Positions 11,135 through 23,500 of a DNA stretch of 64,000 bases are shown piece after piece (position 1 is the stretch's first letter; every line of letters starts with the position of its first letter). The position numbers and the translations under genes are program-made. Origin of the DNA: Anthostomella pinea (lineage: Eukaryota; Ascomycota; Sordariomycetes; Xylariales; Xylariaceae); NCBI GenBank assembly GCA_963556695.1, contig CAUWAG010000003.1:7006001-7070000 (forward strand). The letters run 5' to 3'. Below the pieces are notes generated by a model that did no database searches, was not told the origin of the DNA, and was given only the letters and a program-made list of their open reading frames with translations.

Positions 11135-12130
11135 GGTGGATTTAAATCCTAGACCAACAGCACATCTTTGAACCTTGAGCTACAGCCGTGGTCGTGGCCG
11201 TGGCTTTGGAAGCATATCAAGATTTCATGCCGGATACTACACAATGAGTGGCATCTAGACCCAGCACTTGTGGCTTGGGAGGGCAGCCATGCTGATGCTC
11301 GAGATTGGGTTAATCTCGAACTCGGTCATGGGTAAGATTAGATGACCACAGTATATAGACACACCAACTAAAGTTGGCACGAGATACGCGAACACGAATT
11401 AGAGTCGACCCAGATACAGCCGTACAAGGAGGACTTCTGTGACAGGTAACAAATGCGGTCTCGCGCAAGCAAGCCCATGCGAGATCACCAACCGAAGAAG
11501 CCATGATGACCTGGCCGCGTCTGGCATGGAACTTGATACAATGCCCATGCCAGACTTATGGTGGGAATTTAGAATCATGTTGCCTCAGGACCATCTATCA
11601 GACATAGGTGGAAACGCCCCCGGGCCTGCCTAGCCGTCTGCCAACTACATGTCGCTCGCCTGTTGGTGCCGAACCCGCGGAAGTCCCCTTCAATATTTAT
11701 ACATCACTAGGGAGAACATCAACAGGGAAAGTGCATGCAGAAAGGAGATCAGTAAAAACATCCCCACGTGCATCTACTACTCGCTACATCTTCTTGACCT
11801 CCCTGTCTACTTAGCCTATGCATCCGTTTCTGTTGCGTCTATGCTTCTGGCTTGAGAATGGCTCCTGGGTCTATGGCGCAGAGAGTTGCCCTTGTGCGGC
11901 CAAGCTGCTTATGGCCCCCGTGAGTACTGTACCGTGTGTGGGTAGGTAGGTATGGGTGGCCGCGTCGGCTCGGCTGTGATCGGAACTGCGCCTCGCCCTT
12001 GGGATTGATGTCGCATCTGTTGCCACCTGAGACCGACGATTGGTAATCAATCATAGAACAGAATGGTTCACAGCTTGTCGCTCTATGCTGGGGCTCAAGA
12101 CCATAAGGTAGAAACCAGACCGCAGGACCA

Positions 12131-12271
12131 AAATAAAAAGAATGTCAGCCGCTAGAGGAATCGAACCGCTCTGCGTAAGAATACCTTGTAAGAATACTTT
12201 GTAAGGATATTTCGCTAGGCCGTACCAACCCGGCTACCAGATTGACCTGATAAACTCGTATATATATATGA
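12131..12271 (-). repeat. tRNA-like SINE-type repeat, copy 1
   Basis: On the minus strand this reads like a tRNA-derived repeat. The A box TAGCCGGGTTGG is at 12225-12236, the D stem GCCG/CGGC is perfect, and the B box GGTTCGATTCC is at 12157-12167. They are followed by TCTAGCGGCTGAC and an A/T-rich tail. The A-to-B distance is about 69 nt and is filled by imperfect 'tattcttacaaag' repeats. The acceptor stem does not pair, so this is not a functional canonical tRNA. Homologous sequence, including flanks beyond the tRNA-like core, recurs at 52149-52290 and 52410-52544. Confidence 0.65.
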
Positions 12272-13710
12272 ATCCTGTACCGTTGTGAGTGGGATAAGGG
12301 GCTGGGCTATAACTAAGCTTTGTGGTGGCTTGAAAACTTTGCCTAGAGTGAGTTTCCTCATGCGTTGAGCTGTTACTTACTGTTCATGTAGGTGGCGCTT
12401 ACAGTCAGTCACCTCTAGTAAACCTTCAGCGTGCTGTCTGGGATGAGTAGCGTGGGGTAGGTTGTTTGCATTCGATAGGACCCTCTCAGTGCTTATTCAG
12501 AGTGCTTCAATTATTCTCTCCTGACGCAATGAGTATCTGCCCTTAGGCGTTTCTGCCAAGATCAATGATTCAGTGGTGTACAGAGATGCATGAGCATGTA
12601 CCGCGCCGTTGATGTCGTGAGGGGGGGAATCACCTGGTGTGTTATGTTACGGCCTGGCATACTGTCTACATCGTTGTCTTGACATGATATGAGTGGTAGT
12701 CAGATCGCAGCATCATTGAAAGCAGGAGTGGTCCGAGTGGTTGGGTGGTCGATAGTTGGCCAGGAGACGAGGTGCTGCGGACTGCTTCATGCATGGCCAA
12801 GACGTCTCTGCGGCCGAAACCTAGGTCAGCTTTCGCTTTGCGATATATCTCCCTGCAACGACAGCGAAGTCAGCAGGATATTGAACCCGCCGCAGCGTCA
12901 GATTTGGAACCATGTTGTGTTGACTGGGCCTTGACGGTGGCTCCTAGGTCCAAATAAATCCTGGGCTCGCAACCATGGAGTATCAGACAGCGAGTGAGCG
13001 TCGATCTGCGGACCCTCATCTTGCGTCCTGGCGAACCCGCCCCTTCCAAAACAGGAGCCATGGAGATCAAAGGCAAAAGAAATAAAATAAAAATAAATCA
13101 CTGGCTGTATCGAGATGGACATCATGCTATCAGGATAGCACGGCTTGACTATATTACTTACCACATTTCCCCCAGGTCGCAGTGTATGTATATGAGGACT
13201 CGGCAGTACCTAATGTTCTAGATGTGGCTCTAGAGGCTGCTATAGAGAAGCTGAAGACCAGACTCAGATCTTCAGGTGGCGTCTACTGATAGATGGTACT
13301 GGTAACATGGATGCCGTCTAAGGGCAATCGATGTCGGGCACCAGGATAGCAAAGCTTGCCAGGGATGCATTACCATCAGTCACCTACTACTTTACCTACC
13401 GGTACGTCAGTAGTTCATGGTGGCGAAATGAATGGTGCCTTACGATCCTAGTCAGCAGTCATTCGATAACTCCTTGGGTGACCTCATCACGCCCTGGATG
13501 TGGCGTGTCCTCCTCGCGTACTGTTACCTGTAGGACACCTTCGCGAAATGAACAGCACGAACATACGCGTAGAGGCGCGTCATCAATGTCCCAAGTTGCC
13601 CAAGGTTTACACCGCAGCTCATACATCGCTAGGGAATGGGAGCATAATATAGTATGCCGCATCACCTGTGTACACTACGGGTCGGCGGTGATCCAACTTT
13701 ATGGACACTG

Positions 13711-13729
13711 TATATATATATATATATAT
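13711..13729. repeat. TA microsatellite
   Basis: Uninterrupted alternating TA run of 19 bases. Confidence 0.9.
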
Positions 13730-14689
13730 CCGCATACAGATGATAATCGAGTTGCACCGGCTACGGGGTCTTAGGAGACGTCACTTCCTGTGAACCATCA
13801 CCACCGATGCAAGACAGTTACCACTCGCACACAAGCAGCTTAAGTGAACTTACATGATCTCACATAAGGTGAACTTCCAAGACATATGCTCAGATGTCGT
13901 GGAACACACGGAAAAGATGGCTTGTATGCGGCTTTGACTTGGGGTCGTGCTTGCTCTTGTGCCGGGATTTGTGCGTCTCAAGGGGGAGGTTACCGTCGTC
14001 CAGCAGTTCGGGGCATCGTGACACTAGATTCAGGCGTTCGAGTCTGCTGTGCCGTCTGCCGTGTTTGCGCTCTGCTGTGTCATGCTTGAGCTTGTTTGTT
14101 GACATGATGCGTGGCCTGCTGCGGCTGAGGATAACAATCCACGACATGTATATTCAGGAGCTCGGTGTATGAGAGAACTGAGCTGTCAATGACCAATCTT
14201 TGGAGATCTAGACCAGCGAGCTCCCAGCATGGTATCGCATGACAGAGGGCTAGCTGAGGCAACGAGTAGTTACGCAGGATGTGATTGGTGAGCAATCGAG
14301 GAGGTTATTGAGAGACCAACTACCTCCAAGGCCCAATGAAGGAGGCCGTCGTAATGTATGACGGCGATGCAGGTCCCCGTACCACTGTCACCGGGAAGAC
14401 GCGCCGGCACAGGGCGGACAAGCAGCAAGCCTGGGTCAGGGGTCAGGGGTCCGTCCGACCTGGAGGCTGGAGCCTTGTCGAGTCTCTAGACATGCCACCC
14501 AGCGGGCCGGCCCTCTCGCTTCTCTCCGAGATCCATTGGCTCGTGCAGGTTCGCGAGCGGCAGGTTGCCGTCCACTAAGACACATTGCCGGATCGGTACT
14601 ACATGAGAAGACATGACAACTCCTTTTCGACGTACTGTGTGCATCATCCAGCCCACTGGATGCTGTGGTCCATAAGGTTAGTCCTGCCT

Positions 14690-14921
14690 TTTCTGTCGGG
14701 TCCGGGTACGCCACTCGGGCTGGCTGATCTCCGTCGATGATGACCCATGGTAGCGATGTGTCAACGTTTCCGATCTGAAGATGCCGCCAAGCATGCACGT
14801 TCTGCTTTTTGGGGTCCTTCAAGTCCAGGTTGACCCTGATGGGAGCTTGAAGACATCGCCCAGCCGTCGGTCATAGCCTTGCAGGGACTCGAGGACGCGA
14901 CCAGATGGTATGTGCATCAAT
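14690..14921 (-). pseudogene. Frameshifted protein remnant, family not recognised
   Basis: Two adjoining minus-strand frames look like natural protein: a segment 'LQGYDRRLGDVFK' just above 14845 and, one frame over, 'VNLDLKDPKKQNVHAWRHLQ' continuing into 'IGNVDTSLPWVIIDGDQP' down to about 14690. Joining them needs a single-base frameshift near 14845. Downstream the sequence loses protein character. I do not recognise the parent gene; it appears to be a fragment of a once longer coding region. Confidence 0.35.
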
Positions 14922-17340
14922 AGTCGTACGAGACGTACATAGCTATGCATGAACAACTGCCTGCTTTGTGAGATATATTCCACAAGCCAAGATGGGCATG
15001 GAGAGACAGAAACGTGACCTTTTGTCGGTGTGAATTGCAGGTCGAGTGTGCGAATTGGCTACCGCAGACTATGCAGAGCTTTGCAGAGGATTTTTCATCA
15101 GATTCCAACCGTGGGATATCTCATTTCGCTCCTTGAATTTGTGCATGCGCTTGTGCATATGCATCCGCCTGCACCTTCAAGTAGGCTGGTAAGCAGACCG
15201 ACAGATCGGCAGATCGTGCCAGCCGGGATGCTTTCCGCGTGCGCAACGGGGAACGACTTGCTTGCATGGCAGCGTAGTATCAAGCAACGCCTGGCTTAAG
15301 CCGCGTAAGGGCAAGACATTGATCCAGATGTCCAGAGGAAGGAGGGGCTCGTGCAGCTTAAAAAAGCCTGGAAACAGACAGGTTTCTGCCATCGCTAGGT
15401 GAGTGCATCAAGCTAATGTGAGTCAAAATCTGCAAGTGATCAAGTGGAAAGACAAGGAGGAGGCCGAGAGGTCGTTCATCGTGAGGTGAAGTTGAAGATC
15501 AATGTGAGGACTGCGAGGCGGTCTGCGCCACTACCTTCGTGACTTACCTAATGTAATCAAATGTGGCTGCGTGTCACTAACCAGACGGCCCACTTTTACC
15601 ACATCGTTTTTTTGCTCCTAGGCCTGACACGCCTGACTGGAACGGCTTCCTCTCTTTCTTCTTCCTTGCCTTCATCTCGTCTTTCGAGCGCCTCTTCGCA
15701 ACGTTTCGAGAAACCGTCCGGGAATCTCATGTCAATAATTATACAACTCTGCCAGCTGACCAATCGACGAACCGCCGCACTGGACCTTGTCAAGTGGACA
15801 ACGGCGACGATGCAGTGCGTGGAGCAGCATCAGCAATGTCTGAGCAGTAGGTTACTTTTGCAGCTTACAAGTGTCCGACGACATGGCACACGCCACAATG
15901 ACATGAAGCTGCACGATAGCGTCTGGTGGCATTGGTGCATGCTGTACGACACATAGCAGTTGTGAGGTCACCGTTCTCTGCAGGAACAGCACCGTCACAG
16001 TTGCAAAGGCCAAGGGTGTGCCCGTGACAGGGACACGCTTGACACCTGTGACGCGTGATATGGTCTTCTCACTAGTAGTTGAGTGACGGTGGGCATTGTC
16101 GCCAAGTGGGCGGGATCACGGAGCGGGTGTTGCTGTCATTGTAAAGAAGCGAGGCGAGCTCAACCAACTCGCAACCTTGAACTGCTAAAGCCCGGCGTCG
16201 TCGGTTACAGGTTATGCTGACGAAAGCGCTCAAGGAAGGAAGCAACCAGTAGCACATCTTTCATGTCAGTTATGTCGGTTGTTATGTCTCCTTGCCTCGT
16301 TCCTTCTGTGTTGAAACCCGCGACTTTCCTCGGCTCGCATTCCTTAAGTGGCTGTAAAGCTGCGAGCCCAGCCAATCGCAGTTGATCCCCTCCCCCCGTT
16401 CCATCAACTTCATCCCATCTCAACGCGCCAACACCAACTCGCTGGACTTTCCAGATCCAAGAGCCTTCATGTTGAGATGCCAAACCAGAAGACTCTGGCA
16501 CTCGCGCCATATCTGATCTCACGGACACCACCTGCTGAGTCCGACCTCTGAATCACATCACATCTCACTTCAGGTAGGAAACATCCGAAGTCGATCCACG
16601 ATCATACCTGTCCGCACCTCTTCAGTCCATCACCCACTCGGTCGTCTCTTTTACATGAGCTGCCCGTCGCCAGCCGAGTGACTGGAAGCCACTGTCAGGA
16701 ATCAACGGCCCCAGACGCCACCAAAGTGTCGTCCGAGACCATATCGACATCCCTGCGCGCATCGTCCCAGCCACATGTGAGACAGATCACCCTCTTTCAA
16801 CATTTCTTTTCGCGCTTCATGTACCCTCGTAGTCCATAATACCCCCTCCAGAGCAGAGACACGGCGGCCGCAATCTTGTGTTATCCTCCCTCCCACCGAG
16901 GTGTTTGGCACCACTTGTACCTCCCTGCTGTGCCATCTAACACCAACCTTCGGCCTTCTCGGTCGTGTAATGCCGCTCCCGCGACCCTCGAAATGATCTG
17001 CACGGCACATGGTTACTGCCTGTAGCACACCAACGTCGACTTCGGAGTTTGGCAAGGCATATCTGCCCCAAAGGAACCATTCGCACTTGTTGCGCCGTGA
17101 CCGTTCTCACTCTCCTGCGCGGCAACGTACCAGATCCCGCCTCAGTTCCCCCTTCACAGTTTCGCACCATCCTCTTCAACAGGCGTGTTCGTTTTCCTGC
17201 GTCGCCTTGTTGTAAAACATCTCTGGCATTGCGTTGGAGGTAGGCAAGACTACATTACCAAGCTCATACGCTCTTCAACACCCAAGCGCTGACACACGAC
17301 GAAGGAGGAGGCCACACAGTAGTCTTCTGCTGCAAAAAAA

Positions 17341-19320
17341 ATGGCCAACGGGCTTGAGAAGTTGGAGAAGTTTTTCGGTGGCTCGAGGAGGAGGGAGAGG
17401 GAAAGATACAGAACGACGCAGCAGAAGGTTTCGGTCGTTCCTCGCCAACCTTCGTCGCCAATTTTCCCATCACCATCGTATCTCAGACCGACATCAATAC
17501 ATATGGTTGCGCGGGAAGCCCAAGTCGATGCACCCGAGCGAGACAAGGGTCGAGCTCAAAGCGTCCCTGAATTGCAAGAGGCGTTGCCAAAACGTTACTC
17601 CGTTGCTTCAAGCCTGACCGTTGTTGATAGCCACCAGAGTCCAAGTACTCCGTGCCGCTCATCGCCGTTGCTTGACGATAGCCCTAGCAGCTCGGGAAGT
17701 GCTCCGAGGCTCTCACGATTCAGATTTCCGGAAGACTCACTCTTCAGGAACGACGAGCTCATGAGAATATCTGGAGATACTTTCGCGCCAGATGCCTCTC
17801 TGGAAGAATCCTCACGCAGCCATCAAGTGGATCCATTCAAAGGGGCCCGGTTACTAGACTGGACTCCTCGACATATCTCGCTGCTCTTCGATCCGCTTGA
17901 GGTCGACGAGTCTTTCAAAAATCACCCACCGAACTCACAGGATGATGCCGCAGAATGTACGAGCTTGGTTCCTTCTCCGTTGTTCTCAAGGACTCCGATT
18001 TCGACAACAGAGGAGCACAAACCTGCCCCAGAATTAACCCCGCTGCTGGCGGCGCCTCCTCCGTTGCCTAGGGATAGTTCGACGCGAAAACTGACGTTGT
18101 TCCCAAGGCAACATTCGTTATCCCCGTTTTGGAAACCACATATGGACTCCCCACCGATGTCCGACAGTGAGGAGGATTGGCCTCGCGTTTCCATTGATCG
18201 TTCTATGTCTCTATGCGCCAGGCCTCCGCCACGTGCTGACATGACGCTACGTCCTTCAACTGGTCACCGTTCGACACTCGGCACTTCAAGAGAGGAACCC
18301 AGAGGAAGGATTAGGGAAACGTGGGGTAATAGACGAGGCGACCCCACGATCAGTGTTCCTCAGCCGAGAAACAGCGCCGGAATTCTACGATCACGACTCC
18401 GTAAATCTGCAAGTGTTGCGAGCTTGTCGACTTTGACTTCTCATATCGCGAAAGACCGTGTACTCACGGAACCTACCTTCGTCGATTTCCTTGCTCTGAG
18501 TGATGATGACATCGCTGAAAGTCGGCCAGAGACACCCGTGGCAGACTCTTGTATTCCGCCCACTCCACCGCCGAAGGACGAGTCGAAATTTGGTACTAGG
18601 GGAGTGTCGCGAGACCTCTCTGCAATACCAGAAGCTCAACCCATTGCTTTCAACCCTTGCTTCGGAGAAATAACTCCGCCTTGCACTCCCACCAACTCCC
18701 AGCTTCTGGCTCTGAAATATCCGGCTGGCAGTCCACGCGACACCCTCGGAGCTATGTGGGCGGCAGATCTAGCCAAGAAATACAACTTCGATGTTGTATA
18801 TGTGCTCAGTCTCTGGCCAATCGGAGGCGGATCTTATCTAGACCCCTCGAGGCGTTCCCGCCCAGACCGACCACACAGCAGAGTCCAAGACGTTGCTGTC
18901 CACGACGCTGGTAGCATCCCCTCTCATGCTTCGAATATGACAGGGCGAGTCCTTGCCGCTTATGGGTTGAGCGAAGTGCCATCCCCTTTCGAAATCACCA
19001 CTGAGATCCACATCAATGCACTGAAGTGTAGCAATTGGATAGAGTACCGCAATCATGGTGCGCGTACGAACGATATCTCGCGTGGATGGATATGTCCGTT
19101 CCGAAGCGATTATGTTCCGGTTTCCAATCCAGGCGATTGCGCGAATATTCCGCTGGGAGGCAAGAACCGAGGCATGGTGTTTGCTGCGTACGTCAGACGA
19201 GCGTGCCAATCAGCAATACCCATCAAAACGTCGCCAGAGCAGGAAGTTGTTCTCGAAACACTTCGCGTTGACGCGGAGGCCTTTGTCGAGATTCTGGTCG
19301 ATAGTGCACCTACGGAATGA
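17341..19320 (+). CDS. Long disordered protein with possible GAF-like C-terminal domain
   Basis: A single-exon 659-residue ORF opens after an A-rich ATG context. Roughly the first 450 residues are low in order: Ser/Pro/Arg-rich with many basic and acidic patches, and SP/TP motifs suggesting phosphorylation. The last about 190 residues look folded ('AADLAKKYNFDVVYVLSLWP', 'MTGRVLAAYGL', 'GMVFAAYVR', 'DAEAFVEILVD'), and the alternation of strands and helices resembles GAF-type sensor domains in filamentous-fungal proteins. This is a tentative family call. Just after the stop, the +1 frame continues with protein-like sequence (about 19322-19480, including 'LYAGFSLSAGKDAHAALFIV'). The present stop could therefore be a frameshift product, or the tail could be unrelated. 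Confidence 0.6.
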   Translation: MANGLEKLEKFFGGSRRRERERYRTTQQKVSVVPRQPSSPIFPSPSYLRPTSIHMVAREAQVDAPERDKGRAQSVPELQEALPKRYSVASSLTVVDSHQSPSTPCRSSPLLDDSPSSSGSAPRLSRFRFPEDSLFRNDELMRISGDTFAPDASLEESSRSHQVDPFKGARLLDWTPRHISLLFDPLEVDESFKNHPPNSQDDAAECTSLVPSPLFSRTPISTTEEHKPAPELTPLLAAPPPLPRDSSTRKLTLFPRQHSLSPFWKPHMDSPPMSDSEEDWPRVSIDRSMSLCARPPPRADMTLRPSTGHRSTLGTSREEPRGRIRETWGNRRGDPTISVPQPRNSAGILRSRLRKSASVASLSTLTSHIAKDRVLTEPTFVDFLALSDDDIAESRPETPVADSCIPPTPPPKDESKFGTRGVSRDLSAIPEAQPIAFNPCFGEITPPCTPTNSQLLALKYPAGSPRDTLGAMWAADLAKKYNFDVVYVLSLWPIGGGSYLDPSRRSRPDRPHSRVQDVAVHDAGSIPSHASNMTGRVLAAYGLSEVPSPFEITTEIHINALKCSNWIEYRNHGARTNDISRGWICPFRSDYVPVSNPGDCANIPLGGKNRGMVFAAYVRRACQSAIPIKTSPEQEVVLETLRVDAEAFVEILVDSAPTE

Positions 19321-19581
19321 AGCTATCAACCTCTGTCGTACTTTATACGCAGGGTTCAGCCTCTCCGCTGGAAAGGACGCACACGCTGCTCTTTTCATCG
19401 TGAACAACAGTGGTGAGGTCATTGGAGAAAGAGAGCGTGCGATATTCGCTCTGCCAAGATCATACCAAATGAAGAAATGAGGAAAATGTTTGTCGTACTG
19501 CAAATTATGAGCTTCAAGATATCCACGACGTTGAGATGGTCACTTTCTATACTACCCTACTCACACTTCAGGAAGTGCGTA

Positions 19582-20403
19582 TCAATATTGAGTTGATCGA
19601 TATAAGTTGAACAATACTGCTGAGTTCGACTGTGAACACATGCTTAATGTTAAACTTTCCATGGCTTCCCTTCGGTATCCAGTCAGGTGATCCCACAGGA
19701 TGACACATAGGTAGTTATACGTGCTCACGCTAGATAAGCCACTGAGCAGGTATTCTGACACCTCTCCCCGAACCTCCGGCACCGGTCCGCCGCCCGCACG
19801 CCCTTCTTGTGCACCCAAGTCTCGACCTTGCGCGCCCGCACCGCCCGCCGCTGCACCACCGGGCCCAGCTGCGCCGGCCTTTTGCTGCTTTTCCCACCGC
19901 CCGGGCTTGTGCTTGGTCGCCACCAGCTGCTCCTCGAGCTACAGGTGGACCTCGAATACATCGGGCTCGTCCTCCTGGTCTAGCTCCGTTATGATGACTA
20001 GGGGCGGGTGCTTGGGGTCGAATTTGGGGTGTTGGTAGGTGTAGGTCGACCGTGTCGTCCAGTCTTCGTGGGTGAGCTTGGTGTTGGTGTAGGTGTAGTT
20101 ATTGGTGTAGTCGTCGGCGTAGTTGTAGGTGTTGTTGTAGGTGTTGTTGTAGGTGTTGTTGTAGGTGTTGTTGTAGGTGTTGGAGCTGCTCTTGTAGGAT
20201 AGGGATAGGGGGTCTGATGATGATCTTAGGGAGCTTGGCATTACCGTCGCAGCCGATGTCTTGCTGGACGTTGCTACTGCTGATCCTGATCCCCACGACA
20301 TGGATCGCGACGACGACGACAACGACGACGACAACGACGACGACAACGACGACGACAACGCTGATCCACATGGAGGCCGTATCCCTGTTGGGCGGGGGAC
20401 AGT
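19582..20403 (-). pseudogene. 3' part of host gene A, interrupted by the LINE
   Basis: The minus-strand frame from the left target-site duplication to the stop at 19939-19941 encodes a Ser-rich tract (LSSS repeats from a TCG-type microsatellite), a run of Asn-Thr-Tyr-Asn repeats from a 12-bp unit (about 20110-20190), and a conserved-looking end (HPPLVIITELDQEDEPDVFEVHL). After the TAG the same frame stays open and protein-like ('LEEQLVATKHKPGRWEKQQK') down to 19582. The TAG may therefore be a CAG-to-TAG nonsense change. When the element and one duplication are ignored, the frame is in register with 26011-26358. The family is not recognised. Confidence 0.6.
20390..20403. repeat. Left target-site duplication of LINE copy 1 (14 bp)
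   Basis: gggcgggggacagt, identical to 25997-26010 at the other end of the element. Confidence 0.9.
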
Positions 20404-20559
20404 TGTTTGTTTGTTTTGTATTTAACGTGGGGGGTAGCTCCTCAGTAGTGCAAACCACGCCTCCCAGAGCCTCTGTATCGCAGGGTTGTGGAGGTCTCAA
20501 GATAATAAGTACAGTCAGTCCCGCTCACGAGCCCATCCCCGTTATTGCGGCGGTATGAC

Positions 20560-23500
20560 CTTGGGTCATCCATCTGGTCCTTCAAGAAAAGCTATCTATC
20601 GGGGGCAGATTATTGAAAAGAACTTGCTCTTCTCCACGAATTTTGCCCATTCTGTGCTCCTCTCCTCTAAGTATTGTAAACAAGCTGTCCTAGGCGAGTA
20701 CTTAGGCAGCAGCCGGTTTTTCCCCAGCCTCTTACAAAAGAAAATGTGTTGTGGTGTTTTCTTCTTACCACAGTTGTAGTGATCATTCGAGTCTGTATGC
20801 CCAAAACGTTCATAATGTCTGGCAAAGTCGCCATATCCAGATCTGGCTGCTAGAAGTCTATGTAAAGTACTCTTCTTAAAAGATATAAGGTCTCTTTCAG
20901 TTACTATATGTGAATATACTTCTTGATACCTAGATTCTGATTGGTCTTTCTATCATTAGTTGAACTCTTTCCTGTCCTTTTTTTTGAGATCTTTCTTGAC
21001 CCAAAAGATTATAGGAAGGTTTATTGTGTCTGTTTCTAGCATGGCACCCTCTTTTGCTAGTGTGTTGGCAGATTTGTTGCTATTAATATTTCTGTGTCCA
21101 GGAATCCACTTGACGGTCACTCCAGGAGTATGTGCCGTGGCAAGTTCTTAGAATCATAGAAAAATGTTCCGTGATGTCTCGGGTGGAGTCCTATTGAGCC
21201 CATCTATCATTGCTGTATTGTCCAGACAGACATATAGCTGTTTTCTATGTCCAATTGTCCTGGCTACTGCAAGACCTTGGAGAGTACTATGGACTTTAGC
21301 ATCTATTATTTCTGCTTAGAAAAGTCTGTCCTTTCCCTGGTATACTTCTTGTGTAGTGCCGCTTTTCCTGATGGTATAACCCCATCCAGTGCGGGTTGTG
21401 CCTTGGTCGTCTAACTGTGATCCATCTAAATAGATAACAAGGTCAGTGTTCATGTTTCTCTCCTGTAACCATTGCTTGAAGGGCTCTATTTCTTTGTCTT
21501 TGTCTTTATAGATTAGGGGCTTTTTCCATGATAGCCTGGTAAGTATTAGTCTCTGGAAGTCAGGGACTAATTGGAAGCTACTTTGTAGCCTTGTTGGATT
21601 CTTGCAAGCTTGTACTTGGAGCCTGCCAACAAGAGGGTGTCTCTGGTCTATTCGTCCTAGTCAGAGGCCGTGACGTTGTCTTATTGACTCTACAAGAACT
21701 CCTGCTTGGGGAATCTGCGATTCAAAGTGCAGGATATGTCCAGGGTGTGTTTTCTAGACTGGCAAGATAGCCCTGATCGCCGTTCGTAATACAGCATCTA
21801 TTGTTCCAAGAAGCCCCTTAATGCCACATGCTGATGTCCCACCTAAGCTCCCAACTTTCTTGGCTCCTGGGTACCAGGCCTCCAGGCCGTGTGTAAGAAT
21901 AGGAATAACACAAGCTTTCATAGCCCTCTTGGTTGACTTTACTGGAAGTCCTTTGACTGTGTTGCATAGTCCTCAAAGGTGATTTGCTACCTTACTAGCT
22001 TTCTTGGCCCAGTAAGAAACATGATCTTTGAAGTTTAGTTTTTTATCCAGAAGGACACCTAGCCATTGCATGGAATACTTAGCTGTTTTGTTCATTGTCC
22101 TGTGGCAGACGGAAGGATTATCTGAGTTCTTTTTCCGCAAGAAGTATATAATCTCGGTTTTGTCAGGGTCAAATTCAATAGCACTGTTATGTTTTTATTA
22201 ATTAAGCAAATAAAGATTTTCAGAAGTCTCTGTAACTGTTTCTTTAAGGTTCTTTCCAATACAGAGAGTTGCTAGGTTGTCTGTATATATAAAGCGTCTT
22301 CTTTTTATGCCAAGTCGGACATAGATTGGCTTGGTATGTAGCATATAAAGGATAGGAGAGGCTGGTGAGCCTCGTGGTAGCCCGCAAGTGAGAGCTTTTA
22401 TATCAGTCATAATACCTTCAAACTGAACCCTTGCGGACCGCTCGGACATAAATGACTGGACCCATCTTATAAGAAAGCCTGGCCAGCCCTGTGCTCTCAT
22501 GCGAACCACCAGCCATCCCATTAGGGCAGCATCAAAGGCCCCTTTCACATCTGACGTGACTACCGTTGCAACGAGGCCTTGGTCGAGGGCCTGCTCAATA
22601 TTGTGTATGAGTGCAGCTACCAAGTCAGTGGCAGAGCGCTTTAATAGAGCTCCAGAATATTGTGGAGCTAGAATTCCAAATTTGACAACAAACCAGGTAA
22701 TTCTTTTTGTGATAAGTTGTTCTAGGCCTTTGCCAAGACATGACAGTAGCGATATTGGTCTGTAGGCCCTAGAATTAGAGTAATCTTTCTTTCCTGGTTT
22801 TGGGATCATCATTACCTCAGCTACTTTGAATGGTTTAGGGTGGTGTCTAATCTGTAGGCAGGTCTAGAAAAGGGCTCTGATATGTTCCCTAATAAATGGC
22901 TAGCAAGCTTTTAGAATCCGTACTGTGAGGGTATTTATTCCCGGGGAGTTGCTCTTGGTCCCTAAAGTGCACTTTTTAGCCTCTTCCAGTCCGACATGGT
23001 ATTCAAGGGGGATGTATGGCTTGGGTTGTATGATCTGAGCGGACCAGGGGTCGATAATATCATTATCTGAGGTACTTCGTTCAAGCATAGCTGAACATAG
23101 TGTATTTGCCTTGCTCTCTTGTGACTCAAATATTTGGTCTCCTATAATGATTAAAGGGGAACGTAATCCTGCTGATAGCTTGTGCCAAGAGACGATTCTG
23201 TATAGGTCCTTTGGCTCAGTTACTGAATCAATTAGAGTCTGTCAGTACTCTCTCCTAACTTTCTGAATCACGCGGCAAAATTCCTGTCGGGCTGAATTCC
23301 GCCCTTCTTGGCTTATAGTCTGTTTAGAAAGGGCCCTGTATGTCTGAACAGCTGCTTTGCAGTCATCATTCCACCAAGCAGTGGGCCTAGATTGACGGGG
23401 TTTCTTGCCTACTATCCTGATACAGCCTTGGATCATGTTGATCAAGCTTTGTATAAAGGCATCTACCTGGCCAGGGGATACACCCAGCCAGGGGAGTTCA

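Larger units (their letters stand above)
11135..17340. other. 6.2-kb gene-poor stretch
   Basis: No complete gene is supported. It contains a tRNA-like repeat at 12131-12271 (minus), a TA microsatellite at 13711-13729, and a protein-like but frameshifted remnant at about 14690-14921 (minus). The ORF at 15561-15956 and those at 13.3-14.2 kb have no motif and atypical composition. The last about 900 bases are pyrimidine-rich and end in an A-run just before the ATG at 17341, so they probably hold the promoter and leader of that gene. Confidence 0.5.

Noticed and set aside
12144..12240. Functional tRNA gene at the tRNA-like repeat
   Set aside because: A and B boxes are good, but the acceptor stem does not pair and the central region is long and repetitive in all three copies; described as a repeat instead.
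15561..15956. 131-codon ORF as a gene
   Set aside because: No motif, atypical composition, no splice context and no support from neighbouring frames.
20030..20360. TTG/GTA- and GAC-rich runs as independent satellites
   Set aside because: They are in-frame repeats of host gene A (Asn-Thr-Tyr and Ser-rich tracts), so they are reported with that gene.
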